Source of the DNA: Labia minor
Taxonomy: Eukaryota; Arthropoda; Insecta; Dermaptera; Spongiphoridae
NCBI GenBank assembly: GCA_963082975.1
Contig: OY720345.1
Span: forward strand, 943,001 to 1,007,000
Reading direction: 5' to 3'
DNA length: 64,000 nt
The stretch's first letter is position 1. Every line of letters starts with the position of its first letter. This document shows, one piece after another, positions 47,890 through 60,690 of the stretch. The translations under genes were made by a program, and so were the position numbers. The notes beneath the pieces are model-generated. The model saw only the letters and a program-made list of their open reading frames with translations, was not told the DNA's origin and did no database searches.

Positions 47890-47890
47890 T
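47855..47890. repeat. (TTA)n microsatellite
   Basis: About twelve units. Confidence 0.95.
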
Positions 47891-48212
47891 ATTGAATTCT
47901 TTGAGAGAAAAAAATGTCAGAATAGGACATTTACCCCTTTGAAGGGACATTCAGTAGAAGAAAGGAGACATTTTAGACTATGAATGGCCTCTGTACTCAA
48001 CGCTACCTTATTGAAAGAGATTAAATTTTTGCGAAATTGCAATCTTCCATGATCTCTTCATCGAGTGATTCAGAATACAATCTAAGAGGGAGAAATATTT
48101 CTTTGATTTTGATTTTCTCATAAAAAAATAAAAGATAAATTTAATAAAAATAAAGAAAAAGATTTATAATTTATTAGAGTTTGTCATTACTTGATAATTA
48201 ACCGAATAGAAA

Positions 48213-48684
48213 AAATATTGATATTGTACAATTTTTTAATTTATTTATTACAATTATTAAATGTTACATCAATCTGATAAAAATGAATGGATCTTGGGGT
48301 AATAAATAATAATAAATATAATAAATAATATTTTAGTGAAAAAATATTAAAAATTATAAAACTATCTAAAAACTAATTAATAAAATAATAAACAATAAAT
48401 AAATAAATATAAATTAGTAAGTTAATAAAAAATAAACACGAAAATAGATTTAAAAAAAACAAAACATATAAAATTAATTAGTTTTTAAGGTTTTCTCGGC
48501 ATTTATTTGATTTTTTTCTCCCCGTAAAAACCATCAGTGGACTTCAACGAACATTAAAAAAAAAGAATTGGCAAAATTGATCCAGACGTTAATGAGTTAT
48601 GAGCTTATAAACACATTTTGCGATTCATTTTTATATTATATATATATATTTTTGCTATAGTATAATAAGATAAGATAACATATA
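48213..48684. mobile_element. Helitron-like repeat family B, copy 2
   Basis: Shares its left part and the terminal ATAATAAGATAAGATA with 17390-18368 but lacks the tRNA-like block and tandem array. An extra block of about 55 bp sits after ATTATTAAATGTTA. It is non-coding. Confidence 0.6.
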
Positions 48685-48689
48685 TCGGA

Positions 48690-50905
48690 CAAAATGATTC
48701 TTTATACATTAAATTTACTAAATCAGCTGGAAAGAATTATTTTTAGGGATGTTTAAATTATTTTCTCTTAGAGTTTGATTATGTTATAAAATTATGTGCA
48801 AACCTGATAAATTTATTCATCAATTTATTTTTGTTGCTAAGAATGCATTTATATTTGAAAAATCAAGAGATTTTCGTATATTTTCATTGATAATTGAAGA
48901 GTAGGAATGATTTGAATGATTAGCTCTTTATATTTATGAATAGAAGCGATTTTGAAAAATTAATCACTGTCAATCAGTGAGACCAGTGAAGGGTTTATTT
49001 GTGTGATGAAAATACAAATTATTCAAGTGTCAGAAAATACTAACCGATCCATTTCGGAAGTTGAACACACGTTTCGATTGGACCCAACCGATAGAGTTTA
49101 CCACAATCCATAACGGCCTACTAAAATTGTAATTTATGGTTGTGAGTCCATTTGCAATAATAAATTTCCCCGGATTAGTTCATAAAGGGAAGAAAAATAA
49201 CACCACCATCTTTCTATTATATACCAAAACGTTTTCTTTTCAAATTCATTTGGATAATGGAAATATGTTAACAAGTTTGCAATCAAAATTCAAATCGAAT
49301 TCACAGAAAAGGCAATTAGAATTTTATTGCACTTTCCTACACCCTACTTATGCAAAACAGGAGTTTCGGATTTAAATGAAATCAAATGAAAACCGATGAA
49401 CTCCAATAAAAAAAAGGCCGTTTTCATTGCGTTATATAAAAAATAAAAAAAAAACAAAAAACAAAAATTGCTATTGTTCATTTTATTTACTGCAAGTTGT
49501 TAATATTTTCACAATTACAATAGAATTGAATACAATTTCAAGTAATTGCTCTAATGCAAATCATTCAAAGTAAAATACTATATATAAATAACTAAAAATA
49601 AATAGTCTCTTTCACTTATAATTTACGTTTAGTATTTTGTTTCAATTTTCTACTATTTTTTTTTTTTTTAATTAATCGCGATATATGTATAATTATAGTT
49701 TAATATTTAAACTATTTAACATACAGACAAGCTAAATTATTTAAATTATAAATGAATAATGAATAAATTATTTAAAGTTTATTTAAATTCCTCTCTCTAT
49801 AATTTATTTTTTTTTTTGTGTTTTTTGTTTCGTAAATTAAAGGAAAACTAATAAGTAAATTTCTAGTCTTAATATCAAATTGTTATATATATAAATGAAA
49901 ATCGAAAATTAAACGAAAGCTCACTTTCTGAGGTCAAATTAAAAAAAAAAACAGAAAAATTGAATCCGGTTATTTATTTACATTACTTTTACTATATGTT
50001 ATAGATATTATTGGATTTGGATTGAAACGTAATTTAAAAGAATAGTTTTTTTCTGTGATTATGGCATACAAACTATTGATAAAATTAATTATAAGTTATA
50101 TATACATATAATTAAATAGTAATAATAATAATAATAAACACGGAATGCCAATCAAGAGAAATTCAAATTTCAACAATTTTACCAATTTGATTAAAAACTA
50201 TAAAATTAATTCATACTACTTATTATGAAATTAAATATTCTTAAATTGAACTCTTACTACAAATAATAATGAAATTAATTTGAAGAATTACAATTAAATA
50301 TTTTATATTTCAATTAAATATCACTCTTTAAATAAATGAAATATTAAACTTTTTCTTTTATGAAATGCATTTTTTTTATAAACTTAATTTATTTGTCCCA
50401 TAAAATTAACTCGTAAGTAGATTTCAAAAGTCATACACTTTGCACTTAAAGAGTTTTAATTCAGATAAAAAAATATCTTTATAAAGAAATTACTATAAAA
50501 AAAAAAAAAAAAAAAAAAAAGATGAAGTTCACTTTACTAACTACGAGCAAGAAAACTCTCTCTCCTCTCCTGAAAAATGTTTATGAACTCTTAAAGATTT
50601 TATATCTCAAATTCCTTGGTTTATTGCGTATTTCCTTTCGTTCGTATTAATAGATCTGTGAAATCTAGTGGACCATACACACACACCAGGTGTTGAGAAT
50701 AGAAATGTCGAATGGACTCGGCTTTTAATTAAGCTGTTATTTGTTTTTATCATTGACACATTAAACAAGAAAGGGTCATCCGATAGGACCAGGTTATCCA
50801 AATGGTGCACTGGGATAATTTCAAAGTTGAATTGATAGTGTATTAATAAATAACCAACATGGAAACCATTCATTAATGGAGATTCATTTTAAAAGATGAT
50901 ATTAA
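48690..50905. other. AT-rich intron without genes
   Basis: Only simple repeats and homopolymers (A run near 50498-50520). Small mixed-composition patches lie at 48960-49390 and 50590-50880. No supported feature. Confidence 0.5.
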
Positions 50906-50911
50906 AATAAG

Positions 50912-51764
50912 CTGGAGTGTCTCCACTCGACTATCTCGCAATTGGAATTGGATTAAATAACATATATTAATTATATATATTTAAATTAAATTTAATTAAT
51001 TATAAATTATAAATTAAAATTAATAAATAATATTTATTAAACCAACGCATGTTAGTCTCTTTCTTAATCGATATTTGTAATGAATTAATTAATATATTCC
51101 AAAGATGATGATGATGAGAGCATTAAAAAATGAAAAATGAAATCAATGATCAAAAAGTAGATAACGTTTAGACGTAAAAATCACAAATAATTTAATCCAA
51201 AAAAAAACAAACATAAATAATTAAAATATTTAAAAATATTCATTTTAATAGAAAGTGTGGATAGAAAACAAACAAGAAATAATATTTCTAGGTGTATAAT
51301 TAAAGAGAATGAATAAAATACTTAATACTCTTAAAATACTTAATGAATTACCTGGCAAGGTGGACGGATACACATCACAACCGATCACATTCACTTTGCA
51401 ATGTAAACTAAAATATTTTATTAAAACAAATAAATTTTAATCGTATTTTTATTTATATTCTGTTTTTCCATGAAATTTAACCGTTATAAAATTACTGGAA
51501 TTGTTCTTTTTATTTAAAACAAAATAATATTATCTATATTATATTAATAATTTATTATATTTATTAAAAAGAATATTGACTGATAATCATTTACTAAGAA
51601 TCAAATATTTATTAAATAAAATAAATAAATTATAAAATATATTATATTTATAATATATATTAATATATTTATATATATTATTAATATATTATTGAATAAA
51701 TAATTTATTAAATAAAATTTTATTTTTGATGAATCTAAATATATATATGGCGAGATAGTAAAAA
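50912..51764 (+). mobile_element. Helentron-like copy, both ends present, interior unrelated
   Basis: The 5' end CTGGAGTGTCTCCACTCG then ACTATCTCGCAATTGG runs to about 51060 (CCAACGCATG). The 3' end GGCGAGATAGTAAAAA is at 51749-51764. The interior of about 690 bp is AT-rich and not shared with the other copies, so this may be two separate fragments or a rearranged element. Confidence 0.5.
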
Positions 51765-52379
51765 ATGGACCTTGTTTTTGAATATTTTTATCTCTTTTTT
51801 AAATCCTTACAAATTGCCGGATTTATTACACAAATTATATATTATTATACAATTAAATTTATATAGATTCATTTTCTATTATTATAAATTCGAAATAATC
51901 TTTTATCAATTCATAAAATGAACATTAATTATTGTAAATCTAACATTGAAAATGTTTAACTTAATATTTTATTTTTTTTTCCCCCAGTTATTGGTATAAA
52001 GTATATATTTTCATTACATAAATTATAATAAAATCTTAAAATTTGATTTTTAAAGTTTAAAATTACCGACATTCATTTTCAATTTTTTATAATATGATAG
52101 GTATAATAATGTTGTCATACTAAAAATAATTAACTGTCATATATATATATATATATATATATTAGCTTGTTAAACATAATATAAAGAAATGAAGTGTGGA
52201 TAATTAAATATTTTAAGTAAATTGAAATAATAAACAATTTGTTTATTTTATTAGGGTTTTCATTAGATACATGTTCTTTACTAATATAATTAATTTCTAT
52301 TGATTGACAAATTTATTTGAATAATGTTTATTATCATAATAGAATTATAGAAAAATAAAAGAGAATCAATTTAATCAAT

Positions 52380-52610
52380 GTAATTAATGTTAATTGGAAT
52401 GAAGGAGTGGAGTGGAGAGAGAATATGGAAAATGTGAATGTGATAGGGACACCATCTAGTGAAAAAGGGATAGAGAATTCCAAGCGGAGATTCACCATCC
52501 CTTGCAAAGAGGGTTGAGGAGAGGGGAGAGGGACGCGACCGCGTGTAATGGGTTTAGCTACGGCCTGGTGCACTCGACCCGGCATCCCCTTGGGCATTGC
52601 GATATGTAGA
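52380..52610. other. GC-richer unassigned block
   Basis: Contains GGGACACCATCTAGTG and GGGACGCGACCGCGTG. The CCATCTAGT phrase is shared with a segment near 58270, suggesting a decayed repeat family. No exon support. Confidence 0.3.
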
Positions 52611-53410
52611 CGAGATTAAATGAATGATAGAGGAATTTGAAAATAAATTAAAAAAAAAAAAAAAAAAAAACGACTTAGATTCTATCATAGTTAGATATTA
52701 AAATTAGAAACCAAAAATGAATTAATAGCCATTTTTTTATTTTATATTAGTATGTAATTGTAATCTATTGATTGAGGAGAAAATGGAATTTGAAGAATTT
52801 CATTGCTTTTTGTGAAATTGATTTTTAAATTATTAAAGGGGGACAAAATAAAAACAACAAACATAAATCTTCTTATTATATATTCTTATTATTTTAAAAC
52901 TAAAATGATAGACACAGGTGAGAAAAATAACTTATTTTTTGGTTTAGATTTTTTTTTTTTTTTGTTTGAAAAAAAATCTAATTTTATACCAACGTTGGTT
53001 TAAAATTAACTCAGCATACATGCGCGTTTGGAGATTGTTTCACTGAGATACGCACGAATAATTTTATTGCATTAATTAAGAAACAAATACTACACAAAAA
53101 AGAGGTGTTAATATTTGTATTTGTTGACAGAATAATTTGCGGCTTTCACGCCTAATAGCTTAACATGAAGCCAGAGAATAATTTTATAATTTCTTTAATA
53201 AGAGTTTCATATTTTTTTTACAACTCAACATTTTTTTAAATTAAGGGTAAATTATAAAAAAAAATATCTCCATTTTCCGTTTTAAGTATGTAAATATATT
53301 TTAATGAAAGTATTTATAGAATAAGAGTTTTAAATGTAATATTTTAAATTAAAAAAAAAACATTTATTTTTATAAATTGTTTCCAAAGGGTAGAACATTA
53401 TTTTTAATTT

Positions 53411-53411
53411 A

Positions 53412-53450
<39 letters not shown>
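53411..53450. repeat. (TAA)n microsatellite
   Basis: About thirteen units. Confidence 0.95.
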
Positions 53451-53452
<2 letters not shown>

Positions 53453-53589
53453 CAATATAACGTAAACATTATAACAAAAAAATATGGGTACTTTTATAAT
53501 AAAATAAATTTATTAGAATGAATGAATGAAATAATAAATAAATAATAAATAATGAAAAATAATATAATACAAAAAATATGATATAGAAC

Positions 53590-53830
53590 AGAAATTGCAA
53601 ACTTATGGCACGCATTGCCACACGTTTAAAAAATTTGATAACAAAATAATTTTTTTAATAATTGAAACATTTTTCAATAGAAATGGCAATGAAAATTTCA
53701 TAATCCACATACACATAATTTATAATTTATGATATAAATTTGTAGAACTGAAAATTTATCTTTTTTTTAAAATTAGTAGATTAACCCAAAACCGGCAAAA
53801 TGTATATTTTGAATGCGGCTCCAGCAATTT
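53590..53830 (+). mobile_element. Possible decayed hAT-like element
   Basis: Begins CAGAAATTGCAAACTTATGG then CACGC, and ends near GAATGCGGCTCCAGCAATTT. These phrases are typical of hAT short elements (memory). The terminal repeat is not matched and there is no target duplication. Confidence 0.3.
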
Positions 53831-53929
53831 AATAGTAATTTATTATATAAGCCTAAATCTTGTATATTAGTATTTTCCAAATTTTTACAATACTTAATAT
53901 GTTAAAAGAAATTCGAAAAAAAAACTAAC

Positions 53930-54650
53930 ACGTATGATTCAAATTTGTATTAAAGGTAGTAAAGGAAGGGTAAGACGCAGTAATCAACTGGCAGAAACTT
54001 TAGAAATTCGGAATGGGTTAAAACAAGGAGACGCATTATCTTCAATTTTATTTAATTTAGTACTGGAATATGTAATTAGACAAATTGGGCAAAAATCAAA
54101 CGGAATCCAATTAAACAAAAAATTTAAAGTATTAGGTTACGCGGACGACTTAAATAGAATAGGAGATTTGGTAATTGCAATTAAAGATAGTGTAATTAAT
54201 AATTAATCGAGGCACGAAAAGAGTTGGGACTAGAAATTAATAGTAATAAGAAAAAATATTTAATAACAGAGACGAATAGTATTAACACACAAAGTCTTAA
54301 TATACAAAACGTAGAATTTTAAAAAATTTAAATACTTGTGTTGTGTAATCACAAAGGATTATAATATTCGAGAAGAATTTAAATCGAGGGGCTTATCGCG
54401 TCAAAATTATTACCAAAGGGGATAAAAATTAAAATACATAAAACAATTATTTTGCCGGTTGTATTATATGGGTGTGAGGTATGGTCTATAACCCTGAGAG
54501 ATGAGAGTAGATTTAGAGAATTTGAGAATAGGAATTTTTCGTAGGGGGAATTGCGGAGACTGTATAACATGACTGTGTTGCATGACCTCTATGCATCTCC
54601 AGACATAGTTAGGATCACAAAATCGAGAAGGTTTCAATGGGCAGGGCAAG
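53930..54650 (+). mobile_element. LINE fragment 6 with an intact YADD box
   Basis: A sense fragment of the same family. The first open stretch (53934-54206) holds MIQICIKGSKGRVR, NGLKQGDALSSILFNLVLEYV and LGYADDLNRIGD, the catalytic box of reverse transcriptase. After a stop it continues as a decayed thumb region, TTACCAAAGGGGATAAAAAT (54409), VVLYGCEVWS, HDLYASPDIVRI and SRRFQWAGQVA, ending about 54650 without the 3' UTR or GATA tail. The N-terminal RT fingers and endonuclease are missing. Confidence 0.85.
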
Positions 54651-54659
54651 TGGCGGTTT

Positions 54660-57400
54660 CACTTCGAAATTCAAAAAATCAAAGACACTCTCAGCCGATT
54701 CAAAGAGGCTTTCAGACCAAACGCTTTATTATTATTTTTTATTTATTTATTTATTTATTTTTTAATAAGGTGAAATTTCCTTGTTATTACTTTTTTTACA
54801 ATTCTTTAAGGCGAGACATGGATGGAAGATGAGGAGGAGGAGACCCTATTAAATATTCAATAGTTTTTTTTTAATTAATTAATAATTAAAAAAATAATAA
54901 TTGAATAGGTCGATTAAATTCTTAAACTTTTTCTATTTTCTTTTAGAAATAATCAATTTATAATTTAGCCCTTTCAAGTTTTTATTATTTTAGTTGAATT
55001 GATTATTAATTATGCTCTCTTATATTGTAAAATTACTTGATTTAAATTTAAACATCATAAATGTAATATAAGATACATATATTACAAGAAGTGATTGGCG
55101 CGGCAATGCCTGATCAGTAGTTTTTGTCATAATTGATGCAAAGTGATCTTCTAGCTTATATACTTATCGTCTTAAAAATTTGGTATTTTATTATATGAGA
55201 TAAATGGAATTATATAGTAATTGTTTAGAATTTAAAAAATTATACATTAACTTATAATGTTTTTTTTTTTTTTTGTTTTTCTATTTTTGAAAAATAAGTG
55301 ATACTCCTTGATTTCCTGACTCCATCCTGTTTCAATAGTGTTACAGTGTCCCCAACTCCAGCTCCGGCTCTCCACAGTTTAAAACAATACAATTATTACT
55401 AGTTTAATAGACATAAGATATCTATGTATAGTTTTACCAAGCAATATTTTGAATGAAGGACAAATATATGAAGAGACAAGTCGCATAATAATTTTGAACT
55501 TTTCTTTTTTACATCTCCTTATTAGACTTTATTTGGGTCTTTGAGGGCAAAAGGTAGTTTTTTTCTCGACAGTGACAGTTATTGTGGCATGTTAGTTACT
55601 TCATAATGATTTTGTATAACTTTGTGACATGGACAGTCAAAAAAGTTAGCTATCTCTGGTATAAAACTATATTCGAAATTTAAATTTTACCTCAAATATT
55701 TAATTTCGAATTCACATTTCATGTCTAAATCCTATATAAATTAAAATAATATAAATATATTATATTTAGTTCGTGTATTAATTATAAATATTATACAATT
55801 TAATTTTATAAAAATTTGTATCTACATTATACACCACAGAAAAATATACATACACACAATAATTATTTCAGTTTTTTAATAAATTATTTATAACAAGAAT
55901 TATTGTAAACAGAATCACTGTTCTGACAGATACTATGTACATTACTTAAACATCATTATTAAATCAAATTATAATATAATATTGCATTAAAAGTGTATTT
56001 ATATTTATATTTTAAAATAAATAAATAAATAAATTTAATTTAGTTGTGATTAATAATAATATGTGCATATGTTTTTTATTTAATTTAATATATTGTGAAA
56101 TTTTATTAATTAATTTTACAAGGTTTATCATTTTTTTTTTTTTTTTTATTGAGTGGATTGAACTTATTAAAAGACATGTTCATTTCTACGTTCAAATAGG
56201 TATTCAGGCGTCATGGCATCTACAAGAAACTTTCGTAACAAGATTAATATAGTTTTTCTTTGGAAGGGTGTGTCTCTCGTGCTGCGTGACGGGAAGATCA
56301 CAAAAAATTCAACTAATTGGTCACAAGTGTACTGAAAGGGATCATGTGTACTAATTGAATTGGATTCGAACAAAAAAATCGTAACAGCCTACGGAACTCC
56401 CCTCTCCTCCCACCTTCTTTTGTGCCCTTCCAAAGGCGAAATTCTCTTCCCTTTCTTTATGAACAGCCCTTCTTCCTCACTTCTCGTGGTTCACAGGTTT
56501 AGATCAAAAGCAATGACTAGTTCATTTATTTCGATATTTTATCGCTTTTACTTATACATTATAAAGTAGTATAATAATACTTATATAATTAATCTTCTCA
56601 CAATTCTAGTAGGAATTAAATAAAATTGAAAAACTATGAATCTTTTCAAATAAACTGTTTTTGTAAAATCATACAAATAACAAACATATTATAATATAAT
56701 TTTGGTGATAGATAATTTAAAATTAATTTTAGTTAGTCTGATTGGTTACATTAATCAAATTGAATGGTTGATTTTTTAAAGTAAATCTATCATTAACCGA
56801 TAAAGTTGCACATCGACGGGGAAGCGCAATTCTCTCCTTAAAATAAAAAGTCAAAGTCCTAAGTGACATTCATCGATCACTTTTAGTAATAAAGCCGAAA
56901 CCAACAAAAACATCGAATTCTTTATCAATAATAATGAATAGTGAGATAATTAAATTTTTATACGTTTTCATGTTTAGAGTGTTTTTTTTTAATATAAAAA
57001 TCAAAAAAAGAGATAAGATTCAAAAAAGCAGATTAAATGAAGTGAACGATTTAGATAGCGATTCATTCCTTAAAGTATGAGCTATCATTTTTGAAAAGGG
57101 AAATTTTGATTAATGATGCTGGTTGAGATTTTGAAAACATAACATATCAAGTAAAATAATAATAAAAAAACAACAACATAAATTCATATATATCTCTGAA
57201 TAAAATGAAAAATTAGAGCATATAAAAATTTAATTTCTATATCATTATTCCCAAAAATGATTATTATTTTAACTATTTGTATTTTAGATTTTTATAGTAT
57301 ATTTTATTGTAAATATATTTTTTTCTTTAAGGGCTAATTAGTTAGTTGAATTTACTTTCGTTTTGATTTGTTATTTTTTTTTCTTTTTGTTCTTTTAGTT
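54660..57400. other. AT-rich intron without genes
   Basis: Mixed-composition patches at 55300-55380 and 56170-56520 have short open frames but no splice or family support. The rest is AT-rich with T runs. Confidence 0.5.
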
Positions 57401-57414
57401 AGGAAAAAACTTAC

Positions 57415-57463
57415 CGCCGCGGTTCTCACTGTCCGCTGGTTTCACTTGGATAGGGCGGTTCAT
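57415..57463 (-). CDS. CELF/Bruno-like RNA-binding protein, linker exon between RRM1 and RRM2
   Basis: A 49-nt internal exon read on the minus strand. It is preceded by an acceptor (TTTACAG) and followed by a donor (GGCG|GTAAGT). The translation starts MNRPIQVKPADSE and ends NRG, with one base left over. This is the hallmark end of RRM1 and start of the RRM1-RRM2 linker in CELF proteins, which bind UG-rich RNA and control alternative splicing, translation and mRNA decay. MNRPIQVKP matches the CELF3-6/Bru-3 branch; from memory CELF1/2 read MHHPIQMKP. The leftover G joins the first two bases of the exon at 15512-15637 to make Asp, so the two exons fit in phase. The preceding RRM1 exon (ending in a TLPG-type sequence) is not visible up to 64000. 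Family assignment is firm; the exact paralogue is inferred. Confidence 0.93.
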
Positions 57464-58130
57464 CTGTAAACAAAACAAAAATTGATTTATGAACAAGAAT
57501 TATAATTGAAAAAATAAAATGAGCATAATTATTAATGTACTAGTTTCTCAGAGCGCCGAAAGCCCTCTCTACCCCCGACTTAATACATAGTAATTTGTTG
57601 AAAGTTTGTATGCAAAAGATTTTAATTCATTTTAATTCAATCAGTATATTTTTTATTTCATTTGGATTTTCGTTTTCATTCCAATTTGCAAATTGCACTC
57701 ATTTTCAAAATATAAATTTAAATATAAATAATATTGCTTACTTTGTTTTAGAAAATATTAATTAATAGTCGATAAATATATTAATATATATTAATAGTAG
57801 GTAGTTTATCAAATAATTCAAACACCAAGTAGAAATCCTATTAAAAGAATGAAATATAAGCATATTATATTATTTATAATATGTAGAGCCTGTGGAGGGG
57901 GTGGGGTGTCTAGGGGTAAATTTAGACAGGTAGAAAAACATTTAACAAAACATGTTAAAAATTGCCCTTCAAAAAACGGCCGAAACTTTTAACTTTGCAA
58001 GCATATTATATATTATATATATAAATATATAAATGTATATTAATTAATAATTTAAATAAATTATATTTAAATAATTTAAAAATTAATCAAATAATTTAAT
58101 TCAAAATTTAATTAAATTAATATTTAAAAG

Positions 58131-58133
<3 letters not shown>

Positions 58134-58171
<38 letters not shown>
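58134..58171. repeat. (TA)n microsatellite
   Basis: About nineteen TA units. Confidence 0.95.
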
Positions 58172-58176
<5 letters not shown>

Positions 58177-58489
58177 TCAATTAACATTTTTTAAAAACAC
58201 ATAAAAATCAAATTACCATTTATTTACAAAATAATTTTGTTTTTTATTTTTGAAAGTTTCACGTCCTAAGACGCCATCTAGTTTCATGTGGCCGAATGAT
58301 GGTGTTAGGAAATGAGTGACTATGGCTTTTATATTTAATATTTTAATAAATTAAAAATAATAATAAAATAATTCAATAATATAAAATTTAATTTATTGGA
58401 ACAAATATGTTTAATTATTATTTAGAAATATTGAGATATTTTAGAATAAAAAAAAACATTTTTATAATAGAACTCCAGTTAAACACGCT

Positions 58490-58740
58490 GTATTATTTTT
58501 TAACAGACACTCATTTAAAGTCCAAAACAGTTCCTATTAAAGTGCACGCTGGAAGATGATAAGATCACGTCGACATATTTTAATGACAATAGTCAGGCAA
58601 CATGTCATATGAACCAGCAGCTGTGTCAACTTTCATCTCTTTGATAATTATCTTAAACAAATTCAAATGGAATCATTCTTACGGATTGTATTTGACTTTG
58701 TTATTTTTTATTCCTCTGAGGCAATCGGGAAAGGAAGAGA
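58490..58740. promoter_or_regulatory. Less AT-rich block with E-box-like and GATA-like sites
   Basis: Includes ATGATAAGATCACG, CATATG and CAGCAGCTGTG. No exon or transposon signal. A regulatory role is inferred from composition and position only, about 1 kb upstream of the linker exon. Confidence 0.3.
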
Positions 58741-59111
58741 ATAAAAAAAATATTATAATATAATTCAATATTTTAAATGATAAATAAAAAACAACTCACT
58801 TTGTTATTGATAACAACTAAATTTGATTTTATTATGATATATTTAATTTGTTAGTTTGTAATTGATTGTTATTGTAATTGTTTTTCATTATATGCCTATA
58901 TATTAAAAAATCTGGAGTTTCTCCACTCGACTATCTCGCAAATTTGAATTCGATTAATTAACACATATATTATATTTAAATTAAACGTGTTTGGCTCTTT
59001 GTTGATGGCACCACGTCACGTACCGGCGCGTGTGGACAGTCAACGGGTTTAAAAAATTAATTCCGATACTTTCAGCGAATCAATCAAGCTGAAATTCTAT
59101 ACCAATGGCAG

Positions 59112-59223
59112 TTTTTACTATCTCGCCAGAGATAGTATTGCGATCACGAAAATTTTCGATGTTTAGATTTTGATGTTTTTATACGTTTTGAAGGTTCCTG
59201 AATCATTTTCACTAAGGTTGAGA

Positions 59224-59282
<59 letters not shown>

Positions 59283-59737
59283 AGACAAGATTACGCAAAA
59301 ACGGTTTGAGCTAGAATGATGAAATTTGGTACATGGACATTATTCAAAATTCATAGTTTTCTAACAACTTTTGAGAAATGTAGCTCAACCGGAAGAGGGT
59401 CATTACCTACAACGTTTTGATTTTTTTTCCTCTAAAGTGACCGTAAAAATAAAAATATATGTTTGATAATTTTTCACATGATTAATAATTGTATAAAACT
59501 GCTATTGGTATAGAATTTCAGCTTGAATGAATCGCTGAAAGTACCAGAATTAATTTTTTAACACTGCAAATCTCACGCGCCAACAAGTGCCATGGTGCCA
59601 TCAATAAAAAGCCAAACATGCGCTGGTTTAATATTTATTATTTATAATTTATAATTAATTAAATTTAATTTAAATATAATATATTATGTTATTTAATCCA
59701 ATTCAAATTGCGAGATAGTCGAGTGGAGACACTCCAG
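59112..59737 (-). mobile_element. Helentron-like copy B, complete, inverted inside copy A
   Basis: On the minus strand it starts CTGGAGTGTCTCCACTCG then ACTATCTCGCAATT and runs through GCGCATGTTTGGCTTTT, CCTCTTCCGGTTGAGC and a GT/AC microsatellite. It ends with the hairpin ACTATCTC-TGGC-GAGATAGT (59117-59136) and A run. About 626 bp, with no coding sequence. The two ends share the inverted motif ACTATCTCGC/GCGAGATAGT, as in Helentron subterminal inverted repeats. Confidence 0.85.
59228..59279. repeat. (GT)n microsatellite inside Helentron B
   Basis: About 26 dinucleotides with two AT interruptions. The AC run at 17176-17205 of the sister copy is the same position in opposite orientation, so the microsatellite belongs to the family. 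Confidence 0.9.
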
Positions 59738-60244
59738 CTAATTTAATTATGTAAAAAAATTATCAAACATATATCTTTATTTTTAGAGGGAAAAAAATGG
59801 CAATGATTCAGGGGCCTTCAAAACGTATAAAAACATCAAAATCTCGACGCAAGTTGGCGAGATAGTAAAAATAATTTGAAGAATTTTTCTTACGATATAA
59901 TAATAAAAAAAAATATGAAAATCTTTCAATGTAAATTAAAAAGAATTAATAAATATTAAATAGAATAGAATATGCTGTATTTTAATTGTTTATTTTTATT
60001 TTTATTTTATTTTTTTTTTTAATAAAGTTATTACATTTTTTTCAAACAGTATTATTATTATATATATATATATGAAAATATAATCATAATTTGATATTAA
60101 CTGATTCATAATAAAAACAGTAAATTTAAATCCCTGATATTAACTAGACTCGCCTCTCACCCTCTACATTAAACAACGGCTGCATTGTAATGATAAAATA
60201 ACGTTCGGTTTACGGCATGCGTTCGAGGGAAGAGAATGAATGTG

Positions 60245-60297
60245 GTGTGTGTGTGTGTGTGTGTGTACAAAGGGAGAGAGAGAGAGAGAGAGAGAGG
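60245..60297. repeat. (GT)n followed by (AG)n
   Basis: GT run 60245-60266 and AG run 60274-60297, at the left border of a GC-richer island. Confidence 0.9.
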
Positions 60298-60299
60298 GG

Positions 60300-60690
60300 A
60301 ATGATGAGGATGTAGATGGAAAGGGGACGGCCGTGCGAGTGCATTTTATCGATTCGATTTAATTAAAATTAATTATGCAGCTGGACCTGGATAGAGAACA
60401 CCCCGAGGGTGTCTACTGACGTGAGGGTTTGGGGGTGGGGGGGGGGGACTCGAGACAATGTACCATATGCAATGTACCTAGATTCTCCACGCCCACTCAT
60501 AAGGTAGTAGATTTTATATCATTCTTGGATTTAAAGCCCCTTTGACAAGAATAATCGCAGTTCGTGGCGACGTTTGTGGCCGTCGCCATTTGTGATAAGC
60601 GACAGCCGATAACTGGCGACAATACCACATAGACAGACGTTATCTGTCCTGAGATAGATGGGCTTCGGAAATTAGACCTTTGCTGATAAC
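60300..60690. promoter_or_regulatory. GC-richer island, candidate intronic enhancer
   Basis: Includes TTTAATTAAAATTAATTATG (homeodomain-type TAATTA sites), ACACCC-CGA-GGGTGT, a G run, and GGCGACGTTTGTGGCCGTCG. No exon or transposon end was recognised. Confidence 0.35.

Larger units (their letters stand above)
15638..57414 (-). other. 41.8-kb intron of the CELF-like gene
   Basis: This is the interval between the two confirmed exons; the length comes from the splice sites. It holds nearly all the transposons listed here: the LTR element, the two Tc1/mariner relics, Helitron-like repeats and LINE pieces. It also holds the GC-richer islands. No other convincing host exon was found on either strand. 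Very long introns that separate RRM exons are common in insect bruno-3-type genes (general knowledge). All transposons inside are intronic insertions relative to this gene. Confidence 0.85.
58912..59870 (+). mobile_element. Helentron-like copy A, split by copy B
   Basis: The 5' end CTGGAGTTTCTCCACTCG then ACTATCTCGCAAAT is at 58912. The left half runs to ACCAATGGCAGTTT (about 59115). It resumes at 59738 with ATTATGTAAAAAAATTATC and ends GGCGAGATAGTAAAA at 59870. The resumed part matches what follows GCAGTTTTAT in the copy at 16760-17326, so B was inserted at a T-rich site inside A. Confidence 0.8.
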
